64,000 nucleotides of DNA, from contig JAAONU010000014.1 of NCBI GenBank assembly GCA_012932295.1, positions 4,095,063 through 4,159,062 on the forward strand, written 5' to 3'. Shown here in pieces: positions 63,715 to 64,000 of this stretch. Both the position numbers and the translations under genes were made by a program. Position 1 is the first letter of the stretch; each line of letters starts with the position of its first letter. The stretch is from Cyclina sinensis (Eukaryota > Mollusca > Bivalvia > Venerida > Veneridae). A model generated the notes under the pieces. That model made no database searches and had not been told where the DNA came from. It saw only the letters and a program-made list of their open reading frames with translations.

Positions 63715-64000
63715 TTATTTCATAGAAATAACAAGCAATTTTTCAGAAGATTCAAGTCCAACATACATTTTTTGCTCTTTGCTATCATATGCTAAGCTTC
63801 TAGGGCAAGCCATTCCTTGGTTGATATCCTCAAATACTTGTACACAACCAAGATTTTCAGTCAGTTGATGGATAGTGCTCAAATATATGCTTGAGCCAAC
63901 TACAAAAACTGCACCTAGCTTCATCTACTGTAATGCCTGCAGGTTGTTTTAAACCTTTATTTCTGTAGATAGCCATGACCTTTCCATTTAATGTTAGATT
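63715..64000 (-). CDS. NHL-repeat (TRIM-NHL-like) protein, last exon, with a 1-base frameshift; cut by window edge
   Basis: Reading from the right edge, one frame gives NGKVMAIYRNKG, LKQPAGITVDEA. A second gives GAVFVVGSS, IHQLTENLG, QGMACPRSLAYDSKEQKMYV and a stop TAA at 63715-63717. GITVDxxGxVFVVGxS and PRSLAYDxxxxKMYVG are blades of an NHL beta-propeller, usual at the end of TRIM-type E3 ligases that are greatly expanded in bivalves. The two halves meet at GAAGCTAGGTGCA (minus) near 63916, where one base is surplus. Removing a single A-position restores DEAGAVFVVG. The upstream part lies right of the window. AATAAA overlaps the stop codon. Confidence 0.75.

Overview
The window is nuclear DNA from an animal, most likely a bivalve mollusc. 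It is AT-rich and intron-rich, with GT-AG introns joining short symmetric exons. Its dispersed repeats look molluscan: pearl-type (Helentron-like) elements with core tandem repeats and GACGGACA-type microsatellites, a tRNA-derived SINE family, and pogo-like and hAT-like non-autonomous DNA elements. There is no bacterial or organellar signal. Species cannot be fixed from the sequence alone.

Positions 1 to about 53.1 kb (minus strand) hold the 5' part of one giant cadherin gene, a Dachsous orthologue. I could chain 15 coding exons with matching splice phases. Exon 1 (50633-52405) encodes a signal peptide and cadherin repeats EC1-EC5. A 40.9-kb intron (9711-50632) follows, then 14 exons packed into 9.7 kb. 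The window covers about 2,218 residues: 20 complete EC repeats plus part of EC21. The remaining repeats, the membrane segment and the cytoplasmic tail lie left of position 1. Two exons each carry one surplus base, near 8479 and near 5592, which breaks a frame that is otherwise perfectly maintained.

The giant intron has no convincing gene. It holds a GAAT microsatellite, a hAT-like MITE beside a pogo-like element, fragments of pearl/HINE-like repeats, two copies of one tRNA-derived SINE, and a 38-bp purine-rich minisatellite touching one of those SINEs.

Positions 53.1-59.0 kb lie between two divergently oriented genes. They contain a decayed non-LTR retrotransposon (minus) interrupted by a 5'-truncated piece of a related LINE, a pearl-like element with ~157-bp core repeats, and a pogo-like element that swallowed a third SINE copy.

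Positions 59.0-61.7 kb (plus strand) hold a small multi-exon gene for a roughly 233-residue protein I do not recognise. A TA-flanked pogo-like element with another repeat nested inside follows (61776-62801). The right edge (63715-64000, minus) is the last exon of an NHL-repeat (TRIM-NHL-like) protein, which also has one surplus base. Dachsous is a planar-polarity and Hippo-pathway cadherin; nothing in the sequence links the three genes functionally.
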